Below are positions 36,889 to 46,234 of a stretch of 64,000 nt of DNA, piece by piece. Source of the stretch: Saprospiraceae bacterium (GTDB taxonomy: Bacteria; Bacteroidota; Bacteroidia; Chitinophagales; Saprospiraceae). The notes below the pieces were generated by a model. It did no database searches. It was not told the origin of the DNA and saw nothing but the letters and a program-made list of their open reading frames with translations. Position 1 is the stretch's first letter, and each line of letters begins with the position of its first letter. Both the position numbers and the translations under genes were made by a program. The stretch is taken from NCBI GenBank assembly GCA_013214355.1, contig JABSSL010000011.1, positions 1 through 64,000 on the forward strand, written 5' to 3'.

Positions 36889-37189
36889 ATCTACCAGAGT
36901 TAATTTTCAAAAACTAGCTTTTATAGCCCTCCTAACAACCTCATCCCTCTCATTATCATGCTTCTTACCGTGAGGACTTTGGACAAAGTGCTATTCCTAT
37001 GACCGCAAAAAGCGGGCAAAGGTTGGATAGAAACAGCTAAAATTACAGATTTTAGTTTTTTTATAAGGTTTGCTGGCGGGAATTTGCAGAAATAGGTCGG
37101 GAGATTAACTTCCCCTTAACGAAAATAGCCTGAAAACATTGTTTCAGGCTATTTTCCTTAAGATACATTGATGTCAGGGTTGGTAGTTT
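36889..37189. other. Intergenic region with lon terminator
   Basis: Other than the lon terminator at 37122-37155, nothing is recognised. The promoter of the CarboxypepD_reg gene must be here, on the minus strand. Confidence 0.5.
37122..37155 (-). terminator. Intrinsic terminator of lon
   Basis: A perfect 14-bp stem (AAAATAGCCTGAAA/TTTCAGGCTATTTT) with a 6-nt loop lies 34 bp past the lon stop. Its own terminal T run serves as the U-tract. Confidence 0.8.
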
Positions 37190-39592
37190 CTACCCCAGAG
37201 CAAGCTTCAATACTTCACTCATTTGTTCTACATAGTGGAAGCGCATGCCTTCAATGTAGTTACGCTGTATTTCTAGGACGTGCTTTTCATTTTCATGACA
37301 AAGTATGATATCTTTCATACCTGCGCGTTTGGCGGCTAGGATTTTTTCCTTAATCCCGCCTACAGGTAGTACCTTACCCCTCAGGGTAATCTCCCCAGTC
37401 ATGGCTAAGAAGGGCTTGATAGCTTGCCCGTTAAAGGCCGAAGTCAATGCCGTTAGCATGGTGATACCTGCCGAAGGACCATCCTTAGGAATAGCACCCT
37501 GCGGTACGTGTAGATGTATGTCGAATTTGTCAAAGTCCGCTGCGGAAATGCCAAGGGTTTCGCTTTGAGCTTTCAAGTAACTCAAAGCCGTCGTAGCGGA
37601 CTCCTTCATCACATCGCCCAAGTTACCCGTTAAGGTTAATTTTCCTTTTCCTTTACTCAGACTACATTCAATGAAAAGAATATCACCACCGGTCGGCGTC
37701 CAGGCCAAGCCCACCGCCACACCAGGCGTTTCGATTTTCTGATATAAGTCTGTGGAGAACCTAGTTGGACCAAGCATTCCTTTCAGATCTTTACCCTTAA
37801 TCCTGGTCTGGTACTCCTCCTCCATCGCGACTTTTTTCGCTACACTACGCATCACACCCGCAATCTGTCGATTAAGGGAGCGAACACCTGATTCTCGCGT
37901 ATATTCTTGAATGATTTGCTCAATCACCTTGCCATCTAATTTCAGGTGCTTAGCGACCAAACCATGTTCTTTCCTTTGATCTGGAATGAGGTGGCGCTTC
38001 GCAATCTCCACCTTTTCTTCTGTACTGTATCCACTGATGTCGATAATTTCCATACGGTCCAGCAAAGCGGGTTGAATCGTATTCAAGGAGTTCGCCGTGG
38101 CGATAAATAAGACCTTGGATAGGTCGTACTCCAACTCCAAGTAGTTATCGTGGAAAGTGGTATTCTGCTCCGGATCTAAAACCTCTAGTAGGGCTGAAGA
38201 TGGATCGCCTCTGAAGTCCTTACCAACCTTATCAATTTCATCTAGAATAAAGACGGGATTAGAGGAACCCGCTTTACGCAGGGATTGCAATATCCTACCT
38301 GGCATAGCGCCAATGTACGTCTTTCGGTGGCCTCTGATCTCGGACTCATCATGCAAACCTCCTAGCGACATCCGGATGAACTTCCGCCGTAAGGCTCGAG
38401 CTACAGACCTTCCCAAAGAGGTTTTACCAACTCCTGGAGGGCCTACCAAACATAAGATTGGGGCTTTCATATCGCCTTTCAACTTCAAGACGGCCAAGTG
38501 TTCCAATATCCGCTCTTTCACCTTCTCCAGACCAAAATGATCTTTGTCCAATACTTGCTTAACCTTCTTAAGATTGAAATTATCCTTGGTATATTCTCCC
38601 CAAGGAAGTTCCAAAAGCAATTCAAGGTAGTTGGATTGAACAGAGAATTCAGCCACCTGTGGGTTCATGCGACGAAGCTTGCTCAGTTCCTTTTGGAAAA
38701 CCGCATTGACCTCTTTAGACCACTTCTTTTTCTGCGCTCTTTCCAGCAGGTTTTTGATTTCTTGTTCCTGTGGATTCTGTCCCAATTCTTCTTGAATCGT
38801 CTTGAGTTGTTGATTCAGGAAGTAATCCCTTTGCTGCTTCTCAATATCCACCCGAACTTTATTCTCAATTTGATCCTTAAGCTCAAGGAGTTGCAATTCG
38901 TCATTGAGTTGCATGAGCAGTAAGTTCGCCTTTTCTGTCAGGTCGCTTGTCTCCAGGATTTTTTGCTTGATATGCACTTTGGCACTCAAGTTGGAGGCAA
39001 TGAAGTTGAGTAGGAAAGAGTGGCTAGAAATATTCTTGAGCATGACCATCGCCTCGGAGGGGATATTGGGTGATAACTCAATAATTTGCTTAGCCAGATC
39101 CAAGACGGAGGCGATCAAGGCCTCAAACTCCAGTGTATTCTTGGGATCAATATATTGGATAGGAGAAATCTCTCCCTTCATGAAAGGTTTTTCCTGTAGC
39201 ATCTCTTCCAAATGGAAGCGATTCCGGCCTTGTAAAATAGCGGTAGTCGTGCCATCCGGCATTCTTAGCAGCTTCAAGATTCGGGCTACCGTCCCCACTT
39301 CGTATAAATCATCAGTTTCTGGTTCTTCAACTTCACTGTCCTTCTGAGAAAGTACAGCAACTTTACGATCGGCACCATAAGCCGTGTTAATGGCTTCAAT
39401 GGAGCGATCTCGACCAACCGTAATGGGGATAATAATGCCTGGAAAAAGGACGGTATTTTTTAACGCAAGGATAGGGATTACCTTGGGGAAATCTTCATCA
39501 ATACTGGGTTCTTCCTCCTCTTCGATCGATATCAGTGGTAGATAATCGGTCTCTTCCTCGAACTTCGGGTTAGAAAACAAATCTTCAAACAT
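37190..39592 (-). CDS. lon: ATP-dependent protease Lon
   Basis: The protein has 800 residues, with all three Lon parts. The N-terminal substrate-binding domain (~38-235; ILALKNTVLFPGI) and coiled-coil (240-330) lead to the AAA+ module with Walker A GPPGVGKTS (~383-391) and FILDEIDKVG. The C-terminal serine protease domain has Ser707 in PKDGPSAG and Lys750 in GGIKEK, the catalytic dyad. It degrades misfolded and regulatory cytosolic proteins. Monocistronic, with its own terminator. Confidence 0.97.
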   Translation of the reverse strand: MFEDLFSNPKFEEETDYLPLISIEEEEEPSIDEDFPKVIPILALKNTVLFPGIIIPITVGRDRSIEAINTAYGADRKVAVLSQKDSEVEEPETDDLYEVGTVARILKLLRMPDGTTTAILQGRNRFHLEEMLQEKPFMKGEISPIQYIDPKNTLEFEALIASVLDLAKQIIELSPNIPSEAMVMLKNISSHSFLLNFIASNLSAKVHIKQKILETSDLTEKANLLLMQLNDELQLLELKDQIENKVRVDIEKQQRDYFLNQQLKTIQEELGQNPQEQEIKNLLERAQKKKWSKEVNAVFQKELSKLRRMNPQVAEFSVQSNYLELLLELPWGEYTKDNFNLKKVKQVLDKDHFGLEKVKERILEHLAVLKLKGDMKAPILCLVGPPGVGKTSLGRSVARALRRKFIRMSLGGLHDESEIRGHRKTYIGAMPGRILQSLRKAGSSNPVFILDEIDKVGKDFRGDPSSALLEVLDPEQNTTFHDNYLELEYDLSKVLFIATANSLNTIQPALLDRMEIIDISGYSTEEKVEIAKRHLIPDQRKEHGLVAKHLKLDGKVIEQIIQEYTRESGVRSLNRQIAGVMRSVAKKVAMEEEYQTRIKGKDLKGMLGPTRFSTDLYQKIETPGVAVGLAWTPTGGDILFIECSLSKGKGKLTLTGNLGDVMKESATTALSYLKAQSETLGISAADFDKFDIHLHVPQGAIPKDGPSAGITMLTALTSAFNGQAIKPFLAMTGEITLRGKVLPVGGIKEKILAAKRAGMKDIILCHENEKHVLEIQRNYIEGMRFHYVEQMSEVLKLALG

Positions 39593-40066
39593 ATACTGGT
39601 AAAATCTTAAATGCTAAACCAAATCAACAAAAAGTAACTTAAATCTAAAGGGTACGGGTATGCAGCCGACAATAGTGCCATTGTGACAGTAAGTGCCTGC
39701 TGCGAGCGATTCTTCCTATTGGCAAGTACCGTGCCATACTATGATTTAGTGCATTTCTTCGAATATACGTAAATTCTCGCACAAAGATGCCCGACAAAAA
39801 GACAGCTTTAGCCAATCTGAACTTTAGCTGGAACCACTAGCTAGTTCGCCATCTACCTTCCCGATTCAGCTGCCTGATACCCAGAGTAGACCTGGTCTTT
39901 ACGATACAATAAGAACCGCCATTTGTTCTGTAACGCATTTTTCTGATAGAGATACACAATTCATCAACCCGTATAAATACTTTTTGTAGTTTTGGGTGTT
40001 TAAAAATGGAGCTAGGTTGCACCAAAATAAACTGCAGCTACAGCCTTGACCTAGAAAACGCCTTTT
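39593..40066. other. Divergent intergenic region between lon and the polyprenyl synthase
   Basis: These 474 bp carry two divergent promoters. A near -7 match with one extra T (TACTTTTTG, 39978-39986) lies 80 bp before the prenyl synthase. No heat-shock element or gene was recognised. Confidence 0.4.
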
Positions 40067-41041
40067 ATGGTTAAAACACTGGAGGCGATAAAGGCGCCCA
40101 TAAACGCAGAGCTTAAGGAATTTGAGAAACACTTCAAGGAGGCCATGCGCAGCCCGGTTCCTTTGTTGGATCGCATCACTTATTATATCGTGCGAAGAAA
40201 AGGGAAGCAGGTTCGTCCCATGTTTGTCTTTTTGTCCGCTAAGCTCTGTGGAGAGACCAATCCCGCCACTTTCAATGCAGCCTCTTTCATAGAGCTACTG
40301 CATACCGCCTCATTGGTCCATGATGACGTGGTAGACGATTCCAATGAACGCCGAGGTTTCTTTTCGATTAATGCTTTGTGGAAAAATAAGATTGCCGTGC
40401 TAGTCGGGGATTACTTCTTAGCCAAAGGGATGCTAATTGCCGTGAAGCACAAGCAGTATCGATTGCTAGAGATTATTTCTGACGCCATGCAAGCCATGAG
40501 TGAAGGGGAGCTGCTGCAGATCGAGAAGGCACGGAGATTGGATATTGATGAAGCAGTGTATTACGACATTATCCGGCAAAAAACCGCCTCCCTGATTGCT
40601 TCGGCTTGTGCCGTTGGAGCAGCTTCTGTTACAGAAGATGAAGACCTAATCAACCGCATGCATCAATTCGGAGAAAAGATTGGGATGGCCTTTCAGATCA
40701 GAGATGATCTATTTGACTTTGGGACTGATGATGTGGGAAAACCTTTAGGCATTGATATTAAGGAAAAAAAGATGACCCTTCCCCTGATCTACGCTTTGCA
40801 GAATGCTAGTAGAAAGGAAAAGCGGAGGATCATATACAACATCAAGAAGTACAACGAAAATCCGGAGAAAGTTAGAGAGGTAATCGATTTTGTAAGAGCA
40901 AGTGGTGGATTGAAATATACAGAGGGAGTAATGTACGACTATCGAGACCAGGCTTTCGAATTGCTGCATCAATTTCCAGAGACTCCCGCCCGACAATCCA
41001 TTGAGGAATTGGTGTATTTCGTTACTGACCGCAAAAAGTAA
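40067..41041 (+). CDS. Polyprenyl diphosphate synthase (long-chain trans type)
   Basis: The protein has 324 residues. First Asp-rich motif DDVVDD (86-91), second DDLFD (213-217), and GKQVRP near 46-51 for IPP binding. Residue 81, five positions before the first motif, is Ala rather than aromatic. In this family that favours a long product (hepta/octaprenyl), consistent with making the menaquinone side chain. The enzyme adds IPP units to an allylic diphosphate in the cytosol. It is convergent with the NfeD-like gene (37 bp apart). Confidence 0.93.
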   Translation: MVKTLEAIKAPINAELKEFEKHFKEAMRSPVPLLDRITYYIVRRKGKQVRPMFVFLSAKLCGETNPATFNAASFIELLHTASLVHDDVVDDSNERRGFFSINALWKNKIAVLVGDYFLAKGMLIAVKHKQYRLLEIISDAMQAMSEGELLQIEKARRLDIDEAVYYDIIRQKTASLIASACAVGAASVTEDEDLINRMHQFGEKIGMAFQIRDDLFDFGTDDVGKPLGIDIKEKKMTLPLIYALQNASRKEKRRIIYNIKKYNENPEKVREVIDFVRASGGLKYTEGVMYDYRDQAFELLHQFPETPARQSIEELVYFVTDRKK

Positions 41042-41078
41042 GTGGTGTCCTTTTCCGTGCTCCTTAACCCAAAGTTAC

Positions 41079-41696
41079 TTATCTATCTATGCCCTGACCG
41101 GGGTATTCTTCCTCGATAGGTTCTACTAAGATGATCCGATCATCAATCACGTCAATGACACGAACGTGGGCTCCAGGGCTCAGTTCCTGCCCGGCGGTGA
41201 TGGCTTCAACTTGGAATGGAGCTTCAGGAAGTGCGAGGAATACCTTGCCAAAACCATTGCGGTGGGGAGGAATAGACTGTAATACTTGTCCAGTTTGCTG
41301 CAAAAGGTCGAGTTTACTAACCTCTTCCATGGGAGTGAACCATCTTTTGAGCATATAGCGACTAAAGAAGGCCAAAGGACCAGCAATCAGCACAGCGAAC
41401 AATAGGGAAAGTTTGAGACTGAAGTTGGCGAAATTGAAGGCGACAATTAACCAGCTGCAAACCGTACAAAAGACGAGGATCATGCGCGCATCAAACCATT
41501 GACGCTTGCGCTCTGAAGCCGAGCTATCGGAAGGCTCGCTGTCCTGTTCCAAGCCCATTAGGTGGATAGCGATTAACATCGCTAAGAGCAGCGTCGAAAC
41601 GATCGCCATGCTCAAGAAAGCCTGGGTTGTGCTCCCCATTTCTTTCCACCATTCCATTAATAATAGTATTTGCATATTAATTGCCTTCCAATACAA
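41079..41696 (-). CDS. NfeD-like membrane protein
   Basis: The protein has 205 residues. The Met at residue 8 (MQILLLMEWW) is an alternative start. TM segments lie at ~25-47, ~72-90 and ~95-112, followed by a C-terminal OB-fold-like domain (GQVLQSIPPHRNGFGKVFL, ELSPGAHVRVIDVIDDRIILVEP) typical of NfeD/YqiJ-type proteins. Such proteins usually work with a flotillin-like protein encoded next door; none is adjacent here. It is divergent from prs. Confidence 0.75.
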   Translation of the reverse strand: MYWKAINMQILLLMEWWKEMGSTTQAFLSMAIVSTLLLAMLIAIHLMGLEQDSEPSDSSASERKRQWFDARMILVFCTVCSWLIVAFNFANFSLKLSLLFAVLIAGPLAFFSRYMLKRWFTPMEEVSKLDLLQQTGQVLQSIPPHRNGFGKVFLALPEAPFQVEAITAGQELSPGAHVRVIDVIDDRIILVEPIEEEYPGQGIDR

Positions 41697-41880
41697 TGTC
41701 TAAAATAGAACTCTACAACGATTTGATACAATGGCTTAGACAAAGGAGGGGAGTTTATCGTCAAAAGACACAATTGTTTAGAGTTGTAACGGAAAAAGGG
41801 TGGAAAATTCCCGTTTTGGGAATCCCATGAAATTCTTAAAAAAGGAAGGATTTATCGAAGGTAAACTGTGAACTGCTTAT

Positions 41881-41888
41881 TACCTTTG
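41881..41888 (+). promoter_or_regulatory. Putative -7 element for prs
   Basis: TACCTTTG is an exact TAnnTTTG match 24 bp before the first prs ATG. It implies a leader of ~17 nt to that ATG or ~38 nt to the second. Confidence 0.5.
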
Positions 41889-41911
41889 CGCTGACTTCAG
41901 TAATACAAACT

Positions 41912-42865
41912 ATGCAACCCAGAATTGATAAAATGGTTGAAGTAAAGTTATTCGCTGGCCGCGCTTCCGAGTATCTGGCAGAAAAGATTGCCGATTACTA
42001 CCAGCAACCGCTTGGCAAACTTAAGATCCATCAATTTAGTGATGGAGAAATGCAACCGGTCATTCAGGAATCGGTGAGAGGAGGATACGTATTCTTTATA
42101 CAATCAACCTTCACACCTGCCGAGAACCTGATGGAGTTGCTATTGATGATAGACGCAGCAAAGCGAGCATCCGCTGGCTATATCACGGCAGTAATCCCAT
42201 ATTTCGGTTATGCCAGACAGGATCGAAAGGATAAGCCTCGTGTACCCATATCTGCCAAGATGATCGCAAATTTGCTGCAGGCAGCTGGAGCGGATCGGAT
42301 TATGACCATGGATTTTCACGCAGATCAAATCCAAGGCTTCTTCGATATTCCTGTGGATCACCTGAAAAGTGATGCCATCTATATTCCTTATCTACAACAA
42401 CAAGATCTTTCCAATGTGACCTTTGCCTCACCTGATGTGGGTGGTGTAAAACGGGCTAGAACTTATGCTAAGCATTTTGAAAGACCTTTGGTAATCTGTG
42501 ATAAATACCGAAAGCGAGCTAACGAAATCGCAGGTATGACCGTGATCGGAGATGTAGAAGGAGCAGATGTGATTTTGGTGGATGACTTGGCCGATACAGC
42601 AGGAACCCTTTGTCGTGCCGCCGAAATTCTGGTGAAGAAAGGGGCCAAAAGTGTCAAAGCCATGTGTACTCATCCGGTACTCTCAGGCAAGGCTTATGAC
42701 AACATCAACAACTCGCAACTTTCAGAGCTATTGGTGTGTGATACCATTCCAATGAAACAGGAATCGCCACGAATTAAGGTGTTATCAACCGCTAAGTTGT
42801 TTGCTAGAGCTATTCGTAACACCCACGAACATCGTTCTATCTCTGCACTTTTTATCGGTGGATAA
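41912..42865 (+). CDS. prs: Ribose-phosphate pyrophosphokinase
   Basis: The protein has 317 residues. FSDGEMQPVIQESVRG, the flexible loop YFGYARQDRKDKPRVPISAK (~97-116) and the PRPP-binding loop VDDLADTAGT (223-232) are diagnostic. It makes PRPP from ribose 5-phosphate and ATP for nucleotide, His and Trp synthesis. Met8 (MVEVKLFAG) matches the usual N-terminus better than the first ATG; both are possible. rplY follows ~220 bp downstream with its own promoter. Confidence 0.95.
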   Translation: MQPRIDKMVEVKLFAGRASEYLAEKIADYYQQPLGKLKIHQFSDGEMQPVIQESVRGGYVFFIQSTFTPAENLMELLLMIDAAKRASAGYITAVIPYFGYARQDRKDKPRVPISAKMIANLLQAAGADRIMTMDFHADQIQGFFDIPVDHLKSDAIYIPYLQQQDLSNVTFASPDVGGVKRARTYAKHFERPLVICDKYRKRANEIAGMTVIGDVEGADVILVDDLADTAGTLCRAAEILVKKGAKSVKAMCTHPVLSGKAYDNINNSQLSELLVCDTIPMKQESPRIKVLSTAKLFARAIRNTHEHRSISALFIGG

Positions 42866-42938
42866 GGAGGGATTTCGATTTGTGAAAAGACCTTACCGAA
42901 AAATAAGTTCATTTCTTTAGATAATCATGCAAAATGCT

Positions 42939-42946
42939 TATCTTTG
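42939..42946 (+). promoter_or_regulatory. Putative promoter -7 element for rplY
   Basis: TATCTTTG matches TAnnTTTG. TTTA at 42916-42919 sits 19 bp upstream as a 3-of-4 -33 match. The leader would be ~130 nt. Confidence 0.5.
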
Positions 42947-43084
42947 CGTGCCTTTTCAGAGCCTGCTGCTGAATTGCAGCATATAAAACTGATCAGGAAT
43001 GATATATGAAGGGTTAGCGATCCCTGCTTGTCAGGAGAAAATTGATAGCTCTTCCACTATAGCTAATTGATAAAAAAAACTAAG

Positions 43085-43690
43085 ATGGAAATAGTTGCCG
43101 TTAAAGGACAAGTGCGTACAGATGTGGGGAAGAAAGCTTCTAAGGCTGTTCGCAATGCAGGACGAGTACCTTGCGTAATCTATGGAACTGAAGAGACCTT
43201 GCATTTCTCAATCGATCCTAAGGAGGTAAAACCATTGATTTATACACCTGCCTTTAAGTTGGCTGAGGTTGAAGTTGATGGCACTGCTCATAAATGCATT
43301 GTTAAGGATATTCAATTTCACCCGGTTAGTGACGAGATTGTTCACATCGACTTCTTGGCGTTGACGGATGGTCGTAAGGTGAAGGTAGAAGTACCGGTAG
43401 GTTTTCAAGGTGTTTCTCCAGGGATGAAATTAGGCGGTAAGCTACAGCAAAACCTTCGTCGAGTGAAGATCAAGACAACTCCTGAGCACTTAGTGGATCA
43501 GTTGGTATTGGATGTTTCTCACCTAGAGCTTGGACAATCCGTGCGAGTAAGAGATCTACAAGTTAGTGAAGGTATAGAGATCATGAGCCCTGCGGGTACT
43601 CCGATTGCAACGGTTGAAATTCCACGTGCATTGCGTTCTGCGGCTTCTGCAGCTAGTAAAGAGGAGGGAGCAGAAGGCGATGATGAGTAA
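43085..43690 (+). CDS. rplY: 50S ribosomal protein L25/general stress protein Ctc
   Basis: The protein has 201 residues from the ATG at 43085. An in-frame TTG six codons earlier is less likely because MEIVAVKGQVRTDVGKKASK is the family N-terminus. The L25 5S-rRNA-binding domain (~1-95, NAGRVPCVIYG) is followed by the Ctc-type C-terminal beta domain (~100-190). The acidic tail (EEGAEGDDE) is common in Bacteroidota. Ribosomal, with a role in 5S rRNA binding. Confidence 0.95.
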   Translation: MEIVAVKGQVRTDVGKKASKAVRNAGRVPCVIYGTEETLHFSIDPKEVKPLIYTPAFKLAEVEVDGTAHKCIVKDIQFHPVSDEIVHIDFLALTDGRKVKVEVPVGFQGVSPGMKLGGKLQQNLRRVKIKTTPEHLVDQLVLDVSHLELGQSVRVRDLQVSEGIEIMSPAGTPIATVEIPRALRSAASAASKEEGAEGDDE

Positions 43691-43760
43691 TTAGTGTACA
43701 CAAACTAGTAATGAATAGATGCCCTCTCTTTGGAGGGATTATCTACTGAAGATATTAGAC

Positions 43761-43794
43761 AAAGAGGGGTAAGCCTAAGGCCTTATCCCTCTTT
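43761..43794 (+). terminator. Terminator of rplY
   Basis: A 13-bp stem (AAAGAGGGGTAAG/CTTATCCCTCTTT, one G-U pair) with an 8-nt loop lies 70 bp after the stop and 30 bp before the next start. The T-tail is modest. Confidence 0.65.
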
Positions 43795-43823
43795 CCTGTT
43801 TAATACCCTAAACCATTTATTCT

Positions 43824-44588
43824 ATGAAGGTCAGTCTCATACAAACCGCCTTAAGTTGGGAAGATCGAGCTGCGAACTTGGACCAGATTGGGGCGCAATT
43901 AGCACAACTTCCTACTGCTACGGATCTGGTGGTTTTGCCAGAGATGTTCACTACTGGCTTTACCATGAATCCGGCTCAGGTAGCGGAGCAGACTGATGGG
44001 CCTACCCTGGACTGGCTGCGTAGGCAAGCCGCTCAACTAGATGCGGCCATTACCGGCAGTTTTGTGGTGGAAGAAAATGGTAATTTTTACAATCGATTGG
44101 CATGGGTATTTCCAGATGGTAAATTCAAAACTTATGATAAACGCCATCTTTTCACTTTAGCCGGTGAAGATCAATTCTATACAGCAGGAACAGATCGACT
44201 TATAATAGAATGGAAAGCTTGGAAAATTTGCCCCTTGATCTGCTATGATCTGCGATTCCCGGTATGGAGTAGGAATGATATTGGCTATGATCTATTGATT
44301 TACGTAGCCAATTGGCCAGAACGTAGAAGGCATCATTGGCGAAGCCTGTTGATGGGGAGAGCGATAGAAAACCAAGTATACACCATTGGCTTAAACCGAG
44401 TCGGCGTGGATGGCAAAGATATTCGCTATACGGGTGATTCCTGCGTGATCGATTACAACGGTGAGCTTAGAGCGAGCCTGACCATAGATACCGCTGTGGT
44501 TACTATCGAACTAGATAAAGCCAGCCAGACTGCTTTTCGGGAACGTTATGCATTCCTGGCTGATCAGGATCAGTTTGCTATAGCGTGA
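43824..44588 (+). CDS. Nitrilase-family omega-amidase-like carbon-nitrogen hydrolase (YafV-type)
   Basis: The protein has 254 residues. The catalytic triad is Glu40 (VLPEMF), Lys106 (YDKRHLF) and Cys140 (LICYDLRFP). The FTTGFTMNP motif and short length match YafV/NIT2-like omega-amidases, which hydrolyse alpha-ketoglutaramate and alpha-ketosuccinamate. This fits nitrogen metabolism but is not linked to the adjacent arg cluster, with which it is convergent (17 bp from argH). Cytosolic. Confidence 0.9.
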   Translation: MKVSLIQTALSWEDRAANLDQIGAQLAQLPTATDLVVLPEMFTTGFTMNPAQVAEQTDGPTLDWLRRQAAQLDAAITGSFVVEENGNFYNRLAWVFPDGKFKTYDKRHLFTLAGEDQFYTAGTDRLIIEWKAWKICPLICYDLRFPVWSRNDIGYDLLIYVANWPERRRHHWRSLLMGRAIENQVYTIGLNRVGVDGKDIRYTGDSCVIDYNGELRASLTIDTAVVTIELDKASQTAFRERYAFLADQDQFAIA

Positions 44589-44605
44589 AATTATTCTAGG
44601 TTTCT

Positions 44606-45937
44606 TTATCCTAACAATTGCTCAATTCTTTCATCAATTAAGTCAAACTTAAAGCCCGCTTTCACGCCCTGCCATTTGCTTTGAATGGCATCATTACATA
44701 GGTTGCCAAGACTACCAGCATGTGTATGTGCTACCGTCCGTTCCGGATTAAAGCTTCCATCAGCGATTTGTTGTCCAACTATCTTGTAGGCATCTCTAAA
44801 GGGGGTTCCCTCTAGTACCAGTCGGTTAACTTCCTCTACACTATATAGATACCTGTATTTATCTTCCGCCAGGATATTGTCCTTGATCTGAATGTGTTCG
44901 AGCGCAAAGGCCGCCATCTGTAAGCAATCCTTGAGTTGATGAATGGCTGGGAAAAGCACTTCCTTAAGTAGTTGGAATTCTCTATGGTAGCCGGAGGGTA
45001 AATTGGTGGTCAACATACTCACCTGCGTTGGCAGCGCAATGAGTTGATTACACCGACCTCTAATAATCTCAAAAACATCCGGATTCTTCTTGTGGGGCAT
45101 GATGCTGGAACCCGTGGTCAATTCATCGGGAAAGGCGATAAAGCCAAAATTCTGGTTGATGAAAAGGCAGACATCCATAGCCATCTTGCCTAAGGTATGT
45201 GCGGTAGCTGACAATGAAAAGGCCATGAAGAGTTCGCTTTTCCCTCTACCCATCTGAGCATGGACTACATTGTAGTTTAGATCGGCAAAACCCAATAAAT
45301 CCGTCGTCATTTTCCGATCCAAGGGAAAGGAGGAGCCGTAGCCTGCTGCCGATCCCAATGGGTTCTGATTAATAATCTTGAAAGTGCTCAGCCATTGTTG
45401 TAAATCATCTACCAAACTCTCCGCATACGCCCCAAACCATAGGCCAAAGGAAGACACCATGGCGACTTGTAGGTGGGTATAGCCCGGCAACAGCTGGTCT
45501 TTGTGCTGCTCGGATAAGGAAATTAGCGTTTCAAATAGCTTTTCAATATCCTGAATGACTGCTCTGACTTGTGCCCGGAGGTACAACTTGAGATCCACCA
45601 GAACTTGATCGTTTCGGGAGCGCCCGCTGTGGATTTTCTTCCCAATCTCTCCCACGTTTTGAATTAACCAATGTTCTACCTGTGAGTGCACATCCTCTAT
45701 CCCTTCTTCGATCGTAAAGCGACCCGCCTCCACTTCCTGGTACAAGTTCTGTAAGCCCTTTACTAATGCTTCCAGTTCCGGCTTTTCCAGAAGTCCTACT
45801 TCACACAACATTTTGATATGAGCCAAGGAGCCTTGGATGTCATATGGCGCTAATTCCAAGTCCAGTTCTCTATCTCTTCCTACGGTGAAGCGCTCTATTT
45901 CTTGGTCTACTTGATAGTTTTTTTGCCAAAGTTTCAT
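44606..45937 (-). CDS. argH: Argininosuccinate lyase
   Basis: The protein has 443 residues. The ATG at 45937 (MKLWQKNYQVDQEIERFTVG) is the family start; a longer open frame to 45982 adds 15 unconserved residues. Fumarase-superfamily signature GSSIMPHKKNPDVFE, with the catalytic Ser in GSS, plus SGRSRNDQV and the His-rich TAHTLGK are all present. It converts argininosuccinate to arginine and fumarate, the last step of the pathway. It is separated from argE' by ~297 bp containing palindromes, unlike the tight spacing in the rest of the cluster. Confidence 0.96.
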   Translation of the reverse strand: MKLWQKNYQVDQEIERFTVGRDRELDLELAPYDIQGSLAHIKMLCEVGLLEKPELEALVKGLQNLYQEVEAGRFTIEEGIEDVHSQVEHWLIQNVGEIGKKIHSGRSRNDQVLVDLKLYLRAQVRAVIQDIEKLFETLISLSEQHKDQLLPGYTHLQVAMVSSFGLWFGAYAESLVDDLQQWLSTFKIINQNPLGSAAGYGSSFPLDRKMTTDLLGFADLNYNVVHAQMGRGKSELFMAFSLSATAHTLGKMAMDVCLFINQNFGFIAFPDELTTGSSIMPHKKNPDVFEIIRGRCNQLIALPTQVSMLTTNLPSGYHREFQLLKEVLFPAIHQLKDCLQMAAFALEHIQIKDNILAEDKYRYLYSVEEVNRLVLEGTPFRDAYKIVGQQIADGSFNPERTVAHTHAGSLGNLCNDAIQSKWQGVKAGFKFDLIDERIEQLLG

Positions 45938-46051
45938 GAAAATGATTTGATACTCGGTCTGTTCAACTCTTAACAGAGTCAAAACGCAATATTTTGCTCG
46001 CCTTCAGCAACGGAAAGTCCGATATACAAGCCTTAGGATTGCCGTCGGCGA

Positions 46052-46079
46052 CCTACTTTTACAATCGCCTAAAAGTAGG
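46052..46079. repeat. 10-bp-arm inverted repeat in the argH-argE' gap
   Basis: CCTACTTTTA and TAAAAGTAGG flank CAATCGCC. No U-tract on the transcribed strand makes terminator function doubtful. Confidence 0.6.
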
Positions 46080-46103
46080 CAAAACTTTTTTGGCTTTCGC
46101 TAT

Positions 46104-46120
46104 TTGAGCCACTGGCTCAA
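46104..46120. repeat. Perfect 17-nt palindrome in the argH-argE' gap
   Basis: TTGAGCCA, a central C, and TGGCTCAA. It is one of several hairpin-forming stretches in a gene-free gap inside the arginine cluster. Confidence 0.6.
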
Positions 46121-46234
46121 GCTACCCCAGAAAATAAACTCCTCCGTCAGACAATATTTTGCCGGGCATCCCGCTCTAGGACATCGCAACTATTCACTTT
46201 AGGTAGATCCAATACGAATCCATTCCTACAGCCA

